From the IMG/VR virus record IMGVR_UViG_3300031857_001434, positions 1 through 23,454 of that record: a DNA stretch of 23,454 bases. One strand, given 5' to 3'. The translations under genes and the position numbers were made by a program. The notes under the pieces are model-generated. The model saw nothing but the letters and a program-made list of their open reading frames with translations. It searched no databases and was not told the origin of the DNA. This DNA is from a virus. Numbering within the stretch: the stretch's first letter is position 1; each line of letters begins with the position of its first letter. Of the stretch, positions 8,431 through 17,500 are shown piece after piece.

Positions 8431-8918
8431 TCATTGAAAAACCAATCGTCACAAAAATCTCTGATGAGATTTTCACACGGCTGGAAGCATTGATCACAGA
8501 ACCAAACGACGCATTCACGTTCACCAACGTGGTGCGTCCTACGAAGATTGCCACGTACACGCCGGCACACGGCTTGATTGTGTTGACTCGCGGAGAAATC
8601 ACACGAGTGACGGATTTGGACTGCCCCGGAAATCCTCCGGCGATTGCATATCAGCAGACGTTTTTGGTGCGGGTACACATCGCTCCCAGCGAAAAAGACC
8701 CGACGCCAGTGGAACTGTACGAGGACGTAGCAGAGGCTGCGATTCACAAAGCCATCAGAACATCAGGCACATGGCACACGTTCGACGGCAATGCGATCAA
8801 TGCAGACTTCGGGCCACAGATCACAGCAACGTCTGATGGTGGATATGAGGGTATTGCAGTTCCAGTAATTGTGACGTTTCGAGTGTCCGAGGGTGATCCG
8901 TACACGGTACGCAACTAA
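8421..8918 (+). CDS. Putative tail terminator / minor tail protein (gpU-like position)
   Basis: A 165-residue alpha/beta protein: an N-terminal helix with IVTKISDEIFTRLEALITEPNDAF is followed by strands such as YQQTFLVRVHIAPSEKDP, then a helix with YEDVAEAAIHKAIR, then EGIAVPVIVTFRVSEGDPYTVRN at the end. This layout (helix, central sheet ending with a strand just before the C-terminus) is that of tail terminator proteins, which cap the tail tube and join it to the head. The assignment rests on gene order and pattern rather than a sequence signature. It overlaps its upstream neighbour by 10 bases and shares the A of TAATG with the downstream gene. Confidence 0.55.
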   Translation: MSVIIEKPIVTKISDEIFTRLEALITEPNDAFTFTNVVRPTKIATYTPAHGLIVLTRGEITRVTDLDCPGNPPAIAYQQTFLVRVHIAPSEKDPTPVELYEDVAEAAIHKAIRTSGTWHTFDGNAINADFGPQITATSDGGYEGIAVPVIVTFRVSEGDPYTVRN

Positions 8919-9538
8919 TGCTGGCAATTGAAATCGATCAGAACCAATTGCAGAAGCTCGCGACGGCATCGGCTAGCGTTGGCAAGAAGATGAAGAAGGA
9001 ACTGGCTGCAGCAATCAATCAGGTAAGCAAAAAAACGAAGCTGGAAATGGGTCGCGGCATTCGGGCTACGGTTAACTTGAAAAAAGAGGAATCAGAAAAG
9101 CCGTTGAGTATTCGAGCGAGTGCGACGGAGCAAAACCTGTCGGCTGTCGTGTCTCTGAAAAAAACACCACGACTGGGGCTGCGGCACTTTGGAGCGAAGC
9201 AGGATAAACGCGGCGTAAGTTACAAAATCAGCAAAACTGGCGGGCGAAAACGTCTCAACGGGGCGTTTATGGGACCAAAGCCCGGTGTTATAAAAGTCAG
9301 TTGGAAAGGGAATGTTTTCATGCGTGAAGGGGCGGCGGTCAAAATGACTAAGGGTCGCCATCGCGGACGCATGAGACAGCCGATTGTACAGAAGCGGGGC
9401 GTGTCAGCCTGGGGCGCATACGTCAAAAACAGTTTAGCGGCACCACAAGCAAAAGTTGTCGAAGCGGAACTGAGATATCAAATCGATCGTCGTATCAACC
9501 TAAACCTGCTTAAAGCAAGTGGTCTCGTCAAAACATAA
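8918..9538 (+). CDS. Minor tail protein, gpZ-like
   Basis: This 206-residue, strongly basic protein matches the lambda gpZ family layout: an N-terminal helical region with KMKKELAAAINQVSKKTKLEMGRGIRATVNLKK, then a central beta region (LSAVVSLKKTPRLGLRHFGAKQ), then a segment with GAFMGPKPGVIKVSWKGNVFMREG. The position between the terminator-like protein and the tail tube agrees. gpZ is needed to finish the head-proximal end of the tail so that DNA can pass into it. The start shares its first base with the last base of the preceding stop (TAATG at 8916-8920), indicating coupling. Confidence 0.75.
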   Translation: MLAIEIDQNQLQKLATASASVGKKMKKELAAAINQVSKKTKLEMGRGIRATVNLKKEESEKPLSIRASATEQNLSAVVSLKKTPRLGLRHFGAKQDKRGVSYKISKTGGRKRLNGAFMGPKPGVIKVSWKGNVFMREGAAVKMTKGRHRGRMRQPIVQKRGVSAWGAYVKNSLAAPQAKVVEAELRYQIDRRINLNLLKASGLVKT

Positions 9539-9550
9539 GGGAAAGAACTC

Positions 9551-10477
9551 ATGCCATTGCTACGACGTCGCGCGGTATTCGCTGCAAAGACGGAAACGAC
9601 GATTGGAACAGCCGAATCATTGACCGGTGCTGAAGGCGTTTACAACGCTCGAGACTTCATGATTCAGCCCAACGTCGCATTTACTCGGCGTGAAGGTCAG
9701 GGCGGGTTTAACTACCTGACCAGCATTGCCGAAGGCATGACAGGCACCTGCACCATCATTCACGATCTTACGTACAACGGAACGGATATTCCCAATTGGG
9801 CCAGTGTCCTGCTGCCAGCGTGTGGGTGGGTCGATACGGCTGGGGTGTTCTCGCCTGTATCAGCTGGACCCGGTGCAAACGTCAAAACGCTGACCATCGG
9901 CCACTACAAAGACGGCAAACGCACGCTGTTGTCCGGTGCAATGGGCACGTGGAAAATAGTTTGCCCGACTGGCAAGGTTGCTTACATTGAGTTTACTTTC
10001 ACGGGCAAATACTCCAGCAACGAAACAGACACAGCCCTCATTGCACCGACCTATCCAACAGTTTCGCCGCTGCGATTTGCAGCCGGTGCTCTGACATGGA
10101 ACAGCGTAGCACTGTGTACGTCGAACGTCGAAGTAGACGCAGGCAACAGCGTGATCATGCGGGAATGTGTCAACGCTACCGACCGTTCTGGATACGTGTC
10201 TGCTCTGGTCACAAACCGGGCACCAGTGATCACCGCAGATCCAGAGTCGGAACTGGTAGCCACTCAGGACCGTGACTCACTGTGGCTCACGTCATCCGCT
10301 CAGGCATTCTCGATGCGAGTCGGCACCACCGGAACATCGATCACGATCGCAGCACCGAAAGCCCAGCTGGAAAATAAACAGCAGGGCAATCGCTCGGACA
10401 TGATGGTCGACAACCTCACATGGCTGGCGACTCAGGGCAGCAGTGCAGACACAGAACTCACAATCACTTTTGACTAA
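9551..10477 (+). CDS. Major tail (tube) protein
   Basis: A 308-residue beta-rich protein occupies the tail tube position, between the gpZ-like gene and the chaperone/frameshift pair. It starts with a short basic stretch (MPLLRRRAVFAAKTETTIGTAE), then alternating strands typical of the tube fold. It includes GMTGTCTIIHDLTYNG near 75, YKDGKRTLLSGAMGTWKIVCPTGKVAYIEFTFTGKY near 120-155, and a C-terminal region ending ADTELTITFD. Ribosome binding sequence GGGAAAG precedes ATG 9551 at normal spacing, stronger than those of its neighbours, as expected for an abundant protein. The sheath gene of a contractile tail is absent, supporting a siphovirus particle. Confidence 0.75.
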   Translation: MPLLRRRAVFAAKTETTIGTAESLTGAEGVYNARDFMIQPNVAFTRREGQGGFNYLTSIAEGMTGTCTIIHDLTYNGTDIPNWASVLLPACGWVDTAGVFSPVSAGPGANVKTLTIGHYKDGKRTLLSGAMGTWKIVCPTGKVAYIEFTFTGKYSSNETDTALIAPTYPTVSPLRFAAGALTWNSVALCTSNVEVDAGNSVIMRECVNATDRSGYVSALVTNRAPVITADPESELVATQDRDSLWLTSSAQAFSMRVGTTGTSITIAAPKAQLENKQQGNRSDMMVDNLTWLATQGSSADTELTITFD

Positions 10478-10486
10478 TGGAAACGT

Positions 10487-10846
10487 ATGCCGATTTCACT
10501 CGAACCGGGTCAGCAGTACCCCATTGTTCTGGACACCGACAAAGACAAGCCAGCAGACAGCAGGCCAACGTTCTTTGCCAAATCGCAATCGATGCGGGGT
10601 CAGCAGTCTATCGGGACTGTGTTGGATTTGTGGACGAACAATGACGAACTGACGATTGAGGAACTGTTCGACGAAACGTGCAAAGTTCTCGAAGGCGTGG
10701 TGGTCGGCTGGAAGCACATGAGCGGCATCGAGTTTACTCCTGATGCCATTCGGGACGTGTTGACCTATGGCGAGGCGAGGGAGCTACTTCGGAAGGTCAT
10801 GTACAACCAGCACATCACACAGGACGAAAAAAAAAGTATAGAGTAG
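10487..10846 (+). CDS. Tail assembly chaperone (gpG-like, zero-frame product)
   Basis: A 119-residue acidic, mostly helical protein lies between the tail tube and tape measure genes, the standard location of the tail assembly chaperone that coats the tape measure while the tube polymerises. Its last codons (DEKKSIE) run through nine consecutive A bases at 10827-10835, giving an in-frame A-AAA-AAA heptamer. A -1 slip there leads straight into the open frame of the next ORF, as in the lambda gpG/gpGT system. Ribosomes that do not slip stop at TAG 10844-10846. Visible helices include NDELTIEELFDETCKVLEGVVVGWKHM and AIRDVLTYGEARELLRKVMYNQ. Confidence 0.75.
   Translation: MPISLEPGQQYPIVLDTDKDKPADSRPTFFAKSQSMRGQQSIGTVLDLWTNNDELTIEELFDETCKVLEGVVVGWKHMSGIEFTPDAIRDVLTYGEARELLRKVMYNQHITQDEKKSIE
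10828..10834 (+). promoter_or_regulatory. Programmed -1 frameshift slippery site
   Basis: The heptamer A AAA AAA is in the correct phase of the chaperone frame (codons 10829-10831 and 10832-10834) and 10 bases before its stop codon. After a -1 slip the reading continues K-Y-R-V-A-A-L-I-R-G-G-M into the downstream ORF with no stop. Position and phase match the gpG/gpGT frameshift known in lambda-like phages. A GC-rich stretch follows (AGCGGCACTGATACGGGGCGG) but I could not define a clear pseudoknot. Confidence 0.7.
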
Positions 10847-10866
10847 CGGCACTGATACGGGGCGGA

Positions 10867-11193
10867 ATGATCTGTAGAAGTTGCACCCGTGGTCAGTGTC
10901 GAGACGTCAGCGAAAAACCAAACCTGCTGGAAATCGAATGCCCGTCATGCAACGGTGGCGGATGCGAAGACTGTCAGGACGGAGTGTTTACTGTTGAGGG
11001 ATGCCCGAACTCGTTTTGTCGATCGATTGTGACGTCAATTGATCTGATTGACCTGTTCGGAAAAGGGATGCCTCCAATAACCGGCGGCGTGTTGGATCAG
11101 TCGGCAAGTTTCGTTGAAGCGGTCCAGTTCTTCGAATCGGAAGAAAGAAAAGTCGCGAATGACCGAAGCAGTCGAAATACTTATCAAGGCTGA
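10867..11193 (+). CDS. Tail chaperone frameshift extension (gpT-like), Cys-rich
   Basis: This frame is in the -1 phase relative to the chaperone and is open back through the slippery site at 10828-10834. It is therefore most likely made as the C-terminal part of a chaperone fusion, about 240 residues in total, and not from the ATG at 10867, which lacks a ribosome binding site. The T part would recruit the tape measure protein. It is unusual in carrying many cysteines: CRSC, then C, then ECPSCNGGGCEDC, then GCPNSFC, resembling a DnaJ-type or zinc-finger Cys-rich module. The C-terminal half is helical (SASFVEAVQFFESEERKVAND). The 3' end overlaps the tape measure start by 35 bases. Confidence 0.7.
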   Translation: MICRSCTRGQCRDVSEKPNLLEIECPSCNGGGCEDCQDGVFTVEGCPNSFCRSIVTSIDLIDLFGKGMPPITGGVLDQSASFVEAVQFFESEERKVANDRSSRNTYQG

Positions 11194-12952
11194 CGATCAG
11201 GCGTCGCAGAAGTTCGCGACGACTGCGGAAAACATGGACAAGTCACTCAAGCGAGTGAATCAAATCCTGTCCGGTCTCGAAGAACCTGCCGACAGGTATG
11301 CCAAACAACTGGAAGAACTGAACCAGTTGCACCGTGACGGTGCGTTGTCTGCGGAACAGTTTGCAGCCGCTCAAGACAAAATCAGCGGCAAGATGAACAA
11401 CACCGGCGCAGCCATGAAGGACGTGGGCGGCAACGCAAAGAAAACAACCGAGCTTGTCGGAACTCTGGCACAGTTAACCGGAAACACAGAACTCGGCAAC
11501 TTCGCCTCTCAACTGGCTGGAGCAACTGAAAAGATCAGTTCTTTCGGTGAAGTCTCGAAAGCCGGTAAAGCCGGGGCACTTGCATTCAAAGTCGGCCTAG
11601 TCGCACTGGCCGCCACGATCGGTTCCGCAATCGGTAAAGCAATCGGCGATGTGATTTTTGAGACAAAGAAATTCACCCGCGAACTGGAACGAGCAAAAGA
11701 AGCATCCAAAGAACTGGAAGACCGGCTTCAGAAAACTCGCTCTGTAATGATGGAGAACGCGAAAGAGGATATTGAACTCATTCGCGATCCGGACAAGAAA
11801 CGAGCGGAGTATAAAGCGTTACTAGACACGCTGAACAAAGACATTGACGCAGTCAGTAAAAACGTGACCGTGTCGCAAAAGGCTGTCGACGACTGGGCGG
11901 ACGCCTGGCAGGTCACGGGCAACCGCAAAGAGTACGCGAAGCAGGCTCAGGAACAGCTGGAGAACGACAAAGCCCGGCTGGCAGCACTTCGCGATGAACG
12001 CGACGAACTGCAGAAGATTACGTCGGAGCGTACTCGGCAGAACGAGGAACTCGCCAAGGCAAACGAAGCGAAAGACAAATCAGAGGCGTATATAGCCCAA
12101 CTGAAGCAGGAAGTAGAATACCTCGCAGCCACTAAAGAAGAACAGTTGTTGCTCGATGCCGCTCGCAACACAACGATTGAAGATCGTGGAGAAGCCGAAC
12201 GGCTGCTGAAAGAACGCGACGCGATTCTGGCCAAGGCTGAAGCGCAGAAGGAGCTTGAGGAAGCGCAGAAGCGTGTTGAAGAGGAGCGAGCCAAAGCAGC
12301 AGAGAAAGCGATTCAGGACGCGCAGCGGGAACGCGATCGGATTGAGGGCATTGTCCGCACGGAAAACGAACGGCTTGCGTTGCGTGCTTTGGAATTAGAG
12401 CAGGGCAAAGAGGCAGCAAAAGTGCAGGCGTTAATTGCACAGGGCGTCGAAGATGCAGCAGCGAAGCAGATCGCGGCCACTGAATCGGCATTGCAGGCCA
12501 AAGAGGATAAAGCGAAAGCCGAAGAGACCAACGCACAGGAAGCGGCCAAAGAAAAGCAACGGATTGCTGATCTCGTCAAAGCAGAACAGGAACGGCTGGC
12601 ACTCAAAAAACTGGAAGCTGAACAAGGCAAGGAAGCCGCGAAGGCTCAGGCGTTAATCAATCAGGGCGTCGACGAAGCCACCGCGAAAAAACTCGCTGCT
12701 GCCGAAGCGGAAATGGAAAAAGAAAAGACGCCACTGCAGAAACCTAAAGAAACCGGGCCACTAATGGCCAGTGAATCGCGATTGCTGACGAGTGGCAAGA
12801 ACTCTGACCCGATGGATAAGACAAACAAGATTTTGGAGCAGACGCAGAAACACACACAGGAACTCGCAAAATTCAACGCTCAGCAATTGGAACTGCAACA
12901 AAAGATCGCTGAGAACACAGCCAAAGGTTCAAAATTGGTGGCTGTGTCATGA
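11159..12952 (+). CDS. Tape measure protein
   Basis: A 597-residue protein dominated by coiled-coil sequence sets tail length and is later expelled with the DNA. Residues 1-60 (MTEAVEILIKADDQASQKF...) resemble the usual start of tape measure proteins. A hydrophobic stretch at about residues 140-170 (GALAFKVGLVALAATIGSAIGKAI) is the typical membrane-inserting segment. From about 175 onward the protein is Ala/Glu/Lys/Arg-rich helix, with two tandem 74-residue repeats starting at 12338 and 12560. At roughly 1.5 angstrom per residue a tail near 90 nm would be expected (inference from the family rule). The frame is open to 11114, but ATG 11159 gives a sensible N-terminus. The C-terminus overlaps the next gene by ATGA. 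Confidence 0.85.
   Translation: MTEAVEILIKADDQASQKFATTAENMDKSLKRVNQILSGLEEPADRYAKQLEELNQLHRDGALSAEQFAAAQDKISGKMNNTGAAMKDVGGNAKKTTELVGTLAQLTGNTELGNFASQLAGATEKISSFGEVSKAGKAGALAFKVGLVALAATIGSAIGKAIGDVIFETKKFTRELERAKEASKELEDRLQKTRSVMMENAKEDIELIRDPDKKRAEYKALLDTLNKDIDAVSKNVTVSQKAVDDWADAWQVTGNRKEYAKQAQEQLENDKARLAALRDERDELQKITSERTRQNEELAKANEAKDKSEAYIAQLKQEVEYLAATKEEQLLLDAARNTTIEDRGEAERLLKERDAILAKAEAQKELEEAQKRVEEERAKAAEKAIQDAQRERDRIEGIVRTENERLALRALELEQGKEAAKVQALIAQGVEDAAAKQIAATESALQAKEDKAKAEETNAQEAAKEKQRIADLVKAEQERLALKKLEAEQGKEAAKAQALINQGVDEATAKKLAAAEAEMEKEKTPLQKPKETGPLMASESRLLTSGKNSDPMDKTNKILEQTQKHTQELAKFNAQQLELQQKIAENTAKGSKLVAVS
12338..12721 (+). repeat. Tandem 222-bp coding repeat in the tape measure gene
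   Basis: The encoded segments beginning RIEGIVRTENERLAL (12338) and RIADLVKAEQERLAL (12560) are homologous. Both continue as ELEQGKEAAKVQALI and EAEQGKEAAKAQALI, then QGVEDAAAKQIAA and QGVDEATAKKLAA. The period is 222 bases or 74 residues. The second copy is incomplete at its end. Such duplications change tape length and therefore tail length. Confidence 0.8.
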
Positions 12953-13803
12953 GCGTTATCAACGTCACACAAATGTGGTCTAAAACCGGTGGAAGTTTCT
13001 CCACCGAAAACTTCAGCGCTTTTTCCGCGAAATACCAGATCACCGAGGCGTATCAGGTCCTCTGTGAGATTGGTGATGATATTAGTGTGCCAGTCACAGC
13101 AGTTGGAATTCCATCATTTGGCGAACAGCATCCGAGCGGTGCTTTTGCCTACGTCAAAGGATACAACGCGACTCCGCTCGGGCCTACGCTGTGGGTTGTC
13201 ACCGTCACTTACGAGGGCGTTCCAGATCCCGCATTTGTAACGGAAGTTGTCGATGTGGAATGGTCAGACGTCACATCGACCGAACCGATCGACAGAGACT
13301 TCGACGGCAAGGCAATCGTGACCGTCAATAAGGAAAAAGTCGAAGGTCTGACGATGGAGATAGCAGATCAGACCTGCGTCATCCGCCGGCGATTCAACAC
13401 GATCAACACTTACGCGATTTCTGCATACAGACACGCGACGAACTCAGACACGTTTCTCGGATGGCCTCCAGGCACAGCAAGACTGGTTGGGTTCTCCGCA
13501 AAAAGCCAGTTTTCTTACGGTGCACCACAGGGCGGATGGGACGTAACGGCACGGATCCAGTTCCGGGCTCCATTGGCTGGAGCCACAGCGGCGCAGGCAT
13601 GGTACAAACGATGGACGCATGAAGGGTACTACGTGAAAATCGGTAGTGATGTTCGCAGAGCAACCGATGATCAGGGTGTTGATACTGCCAAACCGGTGCT
13701 GCTGAAAGCGGACGGAACCCGCGAAACAAACACCGACACACCGCTTTTCAAATATACAAAAGTTTACGGTTCATTGCCGTACGACGCTTTAGGATTATTG
13801 TGA
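12949..13803 (+). CDS. Putative distal tail / baseplate protein
   Basis: A 284-residue protein follows the tape measure through an ATGA overlap, where siphophages place the distal tail protein that starts the baseplate. The sequence is beta-rich, with WSKTGGSFSTENFSAFSAKYQI near the start and a central region LWVVTVTYEGVPDPAFVTEVVDVEWSDV. A more conserved-looking stretch lies near 150-215: INTYAISAYRHATNSDTFLGWPPGTARLVGFSAKSQFSYG, then GGWDVTARIQFRAP. I do not recognise a named family; the role is inferred from order. The stop TGA shares its A with the next ATG (TGATG). Confidence 0.55.
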   Translation: MSVINVTQMWSKTGGSFSTENFSAFSAKYQITEAYQVLCEIGDDISVPVTAVGIPSFGEQHPSGAFAYVKGYNATPLGPTLWVVTVTYEGVPDPAFVTEVVDVEWSDVTSTEPIDRDFDGKAIVTVNKEKVEGLTMEIADQTCVIRRRFNTINTYAISAYRHATNSDTFLGWPPGTARLVGFSAKSQFSYGAPQGGWDVTARIQFRAPLAGATAAQAWYKRWTHEGYYVKIGSDVRRATDDQGVDTAKPVLLKADGTRETNTDTPLFKYTKVYGSLPYDALGLL

Positions 13804-14189
13804 TGGCCAACTCAGTGCGCACATTGTTTCGTCTCGACTGGTACGAAGATAACGCACTGTCGAGAAGCATTCCGTCCAAACAAAAAACCATCGAGACCAC
13901 CAGCGGGCTGGTGTTTGACGCGACTCAGGTGATCGGCACAACGCACGAAGTGCTTGCCGTAGGCGACGTGACTGACGATGCTGTTTTAGTAGTCGAAAAT
14001 CTTCACGCCACGGCACTGGTGCAAATTGGAATTGATGACGCATCGGTTTTCGTTCCAGTGATCGACATTCCCGCCGGATATCCCGCCGCAGTGCTTCCGA
14101 TCGCGTCTAGCCTCGCGGGCTTGTATTTAAAGTCTTCCGTAGCAAGTACGTCCGTGAGGGTGGCTGCATTTAAGATTGTCGCACCATGA
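13803..14189 (+). CDS. Small tail-tip protein, unknown function
   Basis: A 128-residue protein begins at ATG 13803, which overlaps the preceding TGA. After a polar N-terminus (TLFRLDWYEDNALSRSIPSKQ) it is mostly hydrophobic beta strands: EVLAVGDVTDDAVLVVENLHATALVQIGIDDASVFVPVIDIPAG and LYLKSSVASTSVRVAAFKI. This pattern (short strands carrying V/I/L pairs, Gly/Asp turns) suggests a compact beta domain that packs around the tail tip or fibre base. No named family is recognised. ATGA overlap with the next gene places it in the same coupled set. Confidence 0.6.
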   Translation: MANSVRTLFRLDWYEDNALSRSIPSKQKTIETTSGLVFDATQVIGTTHEVLAVGDVTDDAVLVVENLHATALVQIGIDDASVFVPVIDIPAGYPAAVLPIASSLAGLYLKSSVASTSVRVAAFKIVAP

Positions 14190-14569
14190 CGGAAGAGATT
14201 CCCGTATTGGCTGGCGAGCAGGCCCGGTTGATCTGGCAGGATTATTTACGTCGGACGCAGCAAGGAAATAGCGGCGGCGATAAAGGGCCACGACCGACCG
14301 GAACGCAGCCACCGATTGCGGTGATACTGGATGCGGCACTTGGCGTTGCTACGCATGCACTGACCGGTGCGACGTCGGCAATGGCTACTCGTTGCGATTG
14401 GTCCGTATCGGACGAGGAATATACTGAGGCACCTGACAGCGTACCACAGGTGAAAGTCTGGAACCACAGCGAATCGGACGAATACGAAATCAACACGTTC
14501 GGTAAAGCTGAATGGATTGACGGGCACTGGTGGTTCATGGGCGACTGCGGGCCGATGGCATCGAGGTAA
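14186..14569 (+). CDS. Small tail protein, unknown function
   Basis: A 127-residue protein is coupled by ATGA to its upstream neighbour and lies directly before the fibre gene. It has a helical N-terminus (LAGEQARLIWQDYLRRTQQG), a Gly/Pro/Ser-rich linker near 27-42 (NSGGDKGPRPTGTQPP), and a C-terminal half rich in aromatic and acidic residues ending WIDGHWWFMGDCGPMASR. Tail position and small size suggest a fibre-attachment or assembly protein, but nothing in the sequence identifies it. The linker suggests two separately folding parts. Confidence 0.55.
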   Translation: MTEEIPVLAGEQARLIWQDYLRRTQQGNSGGDKGPRPTGTQPPIAVILDAALGVATHALTGATSAMATRCDWSVSDEEYTEAPDSVPQVKVWNHSESDEYEINTFGKAEWIDGHWWFMGDCGPMASR

Positions 14570-14574
14570 ACGAT

Positions 14575-17500
14575 ATGGCGTTTCGTGTCTGCTGTAGTTG
14601 CCGGGAATTCGATTACGTGAATGTTAAAGCATTCACAGCATCATCAGGCGTGTGGGCATGGGAGAAAAAAGCACTGGCGGTCATGTGCTCGCCAAACAAT
14701 ACCGTTAGAATTCTGCGACAACGCGAAACCTCCGGCTGGACGAATTCAGACACAGCGAACTTTGCCACAGATGGCGGGCTCGGTGTGCTCACCTTGAGAC
14801 CCAGTGCAACCGTGAACACGGTGTGGACAACGAACACCGCAGCAAATATTGACGATGCGATCAGTCCGCCGTCCGGCACAGGTGACGGCTCAATCTGTCA
14901 GGCAGTTGGTCCAACGGACCACAACGATGAACAGCAATGGGCGGTGTCGGGCAGTTACACCGCAGGCACCAACGTCATCAAAGCAGTGTCAATATGGATG
15001 CTGGCAAAGAAGACGTTGACGACGAACTTCCAGCTCAGGCCGGTCGATTCGATAGTTGCAGAAGTGGTAACGCAGCCAACGGCTGGTAACGGAACGTTCA
15101 CAACGTTTTCAACTACTTTGGGCTCAGACACGATTGTCAACACGTGGGAAATGGACACTGCTACGACAACGGCGGCACCCGTCAAAATCACGGTCTGGAT
15201 ATACTGCAGATTCGACAGCAACACAGACGGCACAATCAGCGGTATTCGGCTGCGATCCAATGGCACGTTTTACAGTCGCACGTTGACGGGCTTGCCTGCC
15301 GGTGGCTCGTGGGGTTGGTGCTACGCAGAATTCACTGAGACATTCACTAACGCATCGACGGCGGATTACGCCGTTGAACTCACGATGCCGCTGGCGACCG
15401 TAGATGGCGTTGTTGACATCGACACTATTTACTTCGACGTGGAAATGCCGACGACTGCTGCCGGAATCAGTGCTGTGAAATTCCGCAGCAACGGCACATG
15501 GTACACAGCAGCGACGGCACCAACGCTGACGACAAGCTACGCCTGGCACAGAGTAGACATCGAAGCCACATCGTCTTGGACGCTTTCTACATCGTCGCCA
15601 GCGGTAGCACTGAAAGCGGATGTGCCGAATGCTGGGACGTCCATTGAGGTGGAAGCGGTGCTTGTGTCTGCACTGGCAACAAACAGCCCGTTTACATATC
15701 CCAGCGGCACGACACCGGCAAGCAATTACAAACAGTACGCAGTAGACAGTGTTATCGTTGCGAACGATGGCACGGAAACCGCAGGTGCGACGGATTGCGA
15801 ATTGTTCGAGGTGCTGTGGGATCGAACTAGCTCCAGTGCATGGGTCAGAAGAGGGCTTCCGCTGTCTCCACCGGCGCGAATGATTTATTCGACAGACAAT
15901 CGCTGCAGCAATGGTGGTGTGGTTGTGGATTCCGTCGTACCACAACTGCAAACGTTTGATTTGTGGAAACGAGCGACGGTAAAAAAATATCGCATTTGTC
16001 CGGGCTGGAATGACAACACTGGCTCACCGTTGCAAATTGTGTTTCGCAGGTTCGCAAGTAGTGCGACGCTGACACATGAAGACGACGCAGCGACAATTGA
16101 CACCGCACTAACCGCACTCGATGGCGTCGTGTCAGTGACGGTCACTGGTGGACCGTTGTTTGTAAAAAACGTTGACATTGAAATTACATGGGCTGCGGCA
16201 ACAGATCAGTTTCATTCAGTGCATGGCGTGAACTTTTCGACCAGTTCCAATCAGGCGGCAGCAGTTGTCGACATCGATGATTACCAAGTCACCGGTTACT
16301 GGGAAAACGCATCACGTCCACCCTACTGGACATCTTCCGGCACGGACGCATTGCAAACCGTCGATCAAATTATCAGTAGTGTGAATTGGTATACGCTGCG
16401 ACGATACGCACCGACAACAGACGCAGACGGCTGGACTGTGTACACCAGTTTGGTATGGAACAGTAAGATAACAACTGCTGCGATCGGCGGTACGCTGTCA
16501 GGTGGTAACATGGTTTCGCATGCTCGAAACGGTGTCATCATTGGGGCACATTCGCGGCGAAACTTTTCGTCCAGTGTCAATAAGTACAACTATTTCGTTT
16601 TGGATGAAACTGATGGAAGTGGACTGCCAGACGGTGAGCCGACAGATCAATACATCAACGGTACTGGCGACACCGGACATTCCACAATTGACAAGGCGTA
16701 CATCGCAGACAATGACAAACACATCGTTTACGGATTGCAGGATTCTGCGGCGCTGTTGACGAATGAGCTGTGGGAGATGCCAGCGACACCGAATCAACTA
16801 AATCCAGATCGTTTAATTCTGCTCGGGAAACCACCAGTCAAATCTGATAACGATTACGTGTGGTCCACTGGCAATCTGTACGGATCTACGCCAGCATTAA
16901 ACGCGACGGTGCTTGATATAAGGTACGGTGGAGAAACAACTTTTAAAGCGTCCGGGGATGCGAACTTCGCGGCACATGCTTACAACGCACGAACCGTAAT
17001 CTTTCTGGGTAACCGCACCCGTTATCGCGGTAATACGATGGAATGGAGGTTTGTTCTGGGGTCGGTGGTTTCGGGGAATTGGAGCACTGGGTACAGCAGT
17101 GATTGGCTGCCGACAACTGCTGACGATGCCGATGCAAACACAGCGTTATTCGACATGTGGGGCAACACGTCCGATGCAACGCAGGCAATCAAGGTTGTGT
17201 TTAATGCGGCAGCGGTCGACGATCAAGAGCTGTCGTGGTTTTATCGTGGCGGAACTGTGCTGATTTGTATGGCCAGAAGCGGCAACACAACTGACACTAC
17301 AGTTGATAACCTCGTCCCGTTCGGGCTGACATTACGCATCGAAGTGCGGAATGCCAACACTGAGCGATTCCTCACAATCGCCAAAGAAAACTTTAACGAT
17401 GGTGTGGTGCAGTGGCAACGCAATGCGGGCGTTGCAGCTCTAACAGCCACAGTGACGCCGTCGACTGTTCTTGACAATGGGTCACAACTACTGGCTATCA

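Noticed and set aside
15977-15990. A-run in the tail fibre gene as a frameshift site
   Set aside because: The alternative frames close soon and the gene continues intact; it reads as ordinary Lys-Lys codons.
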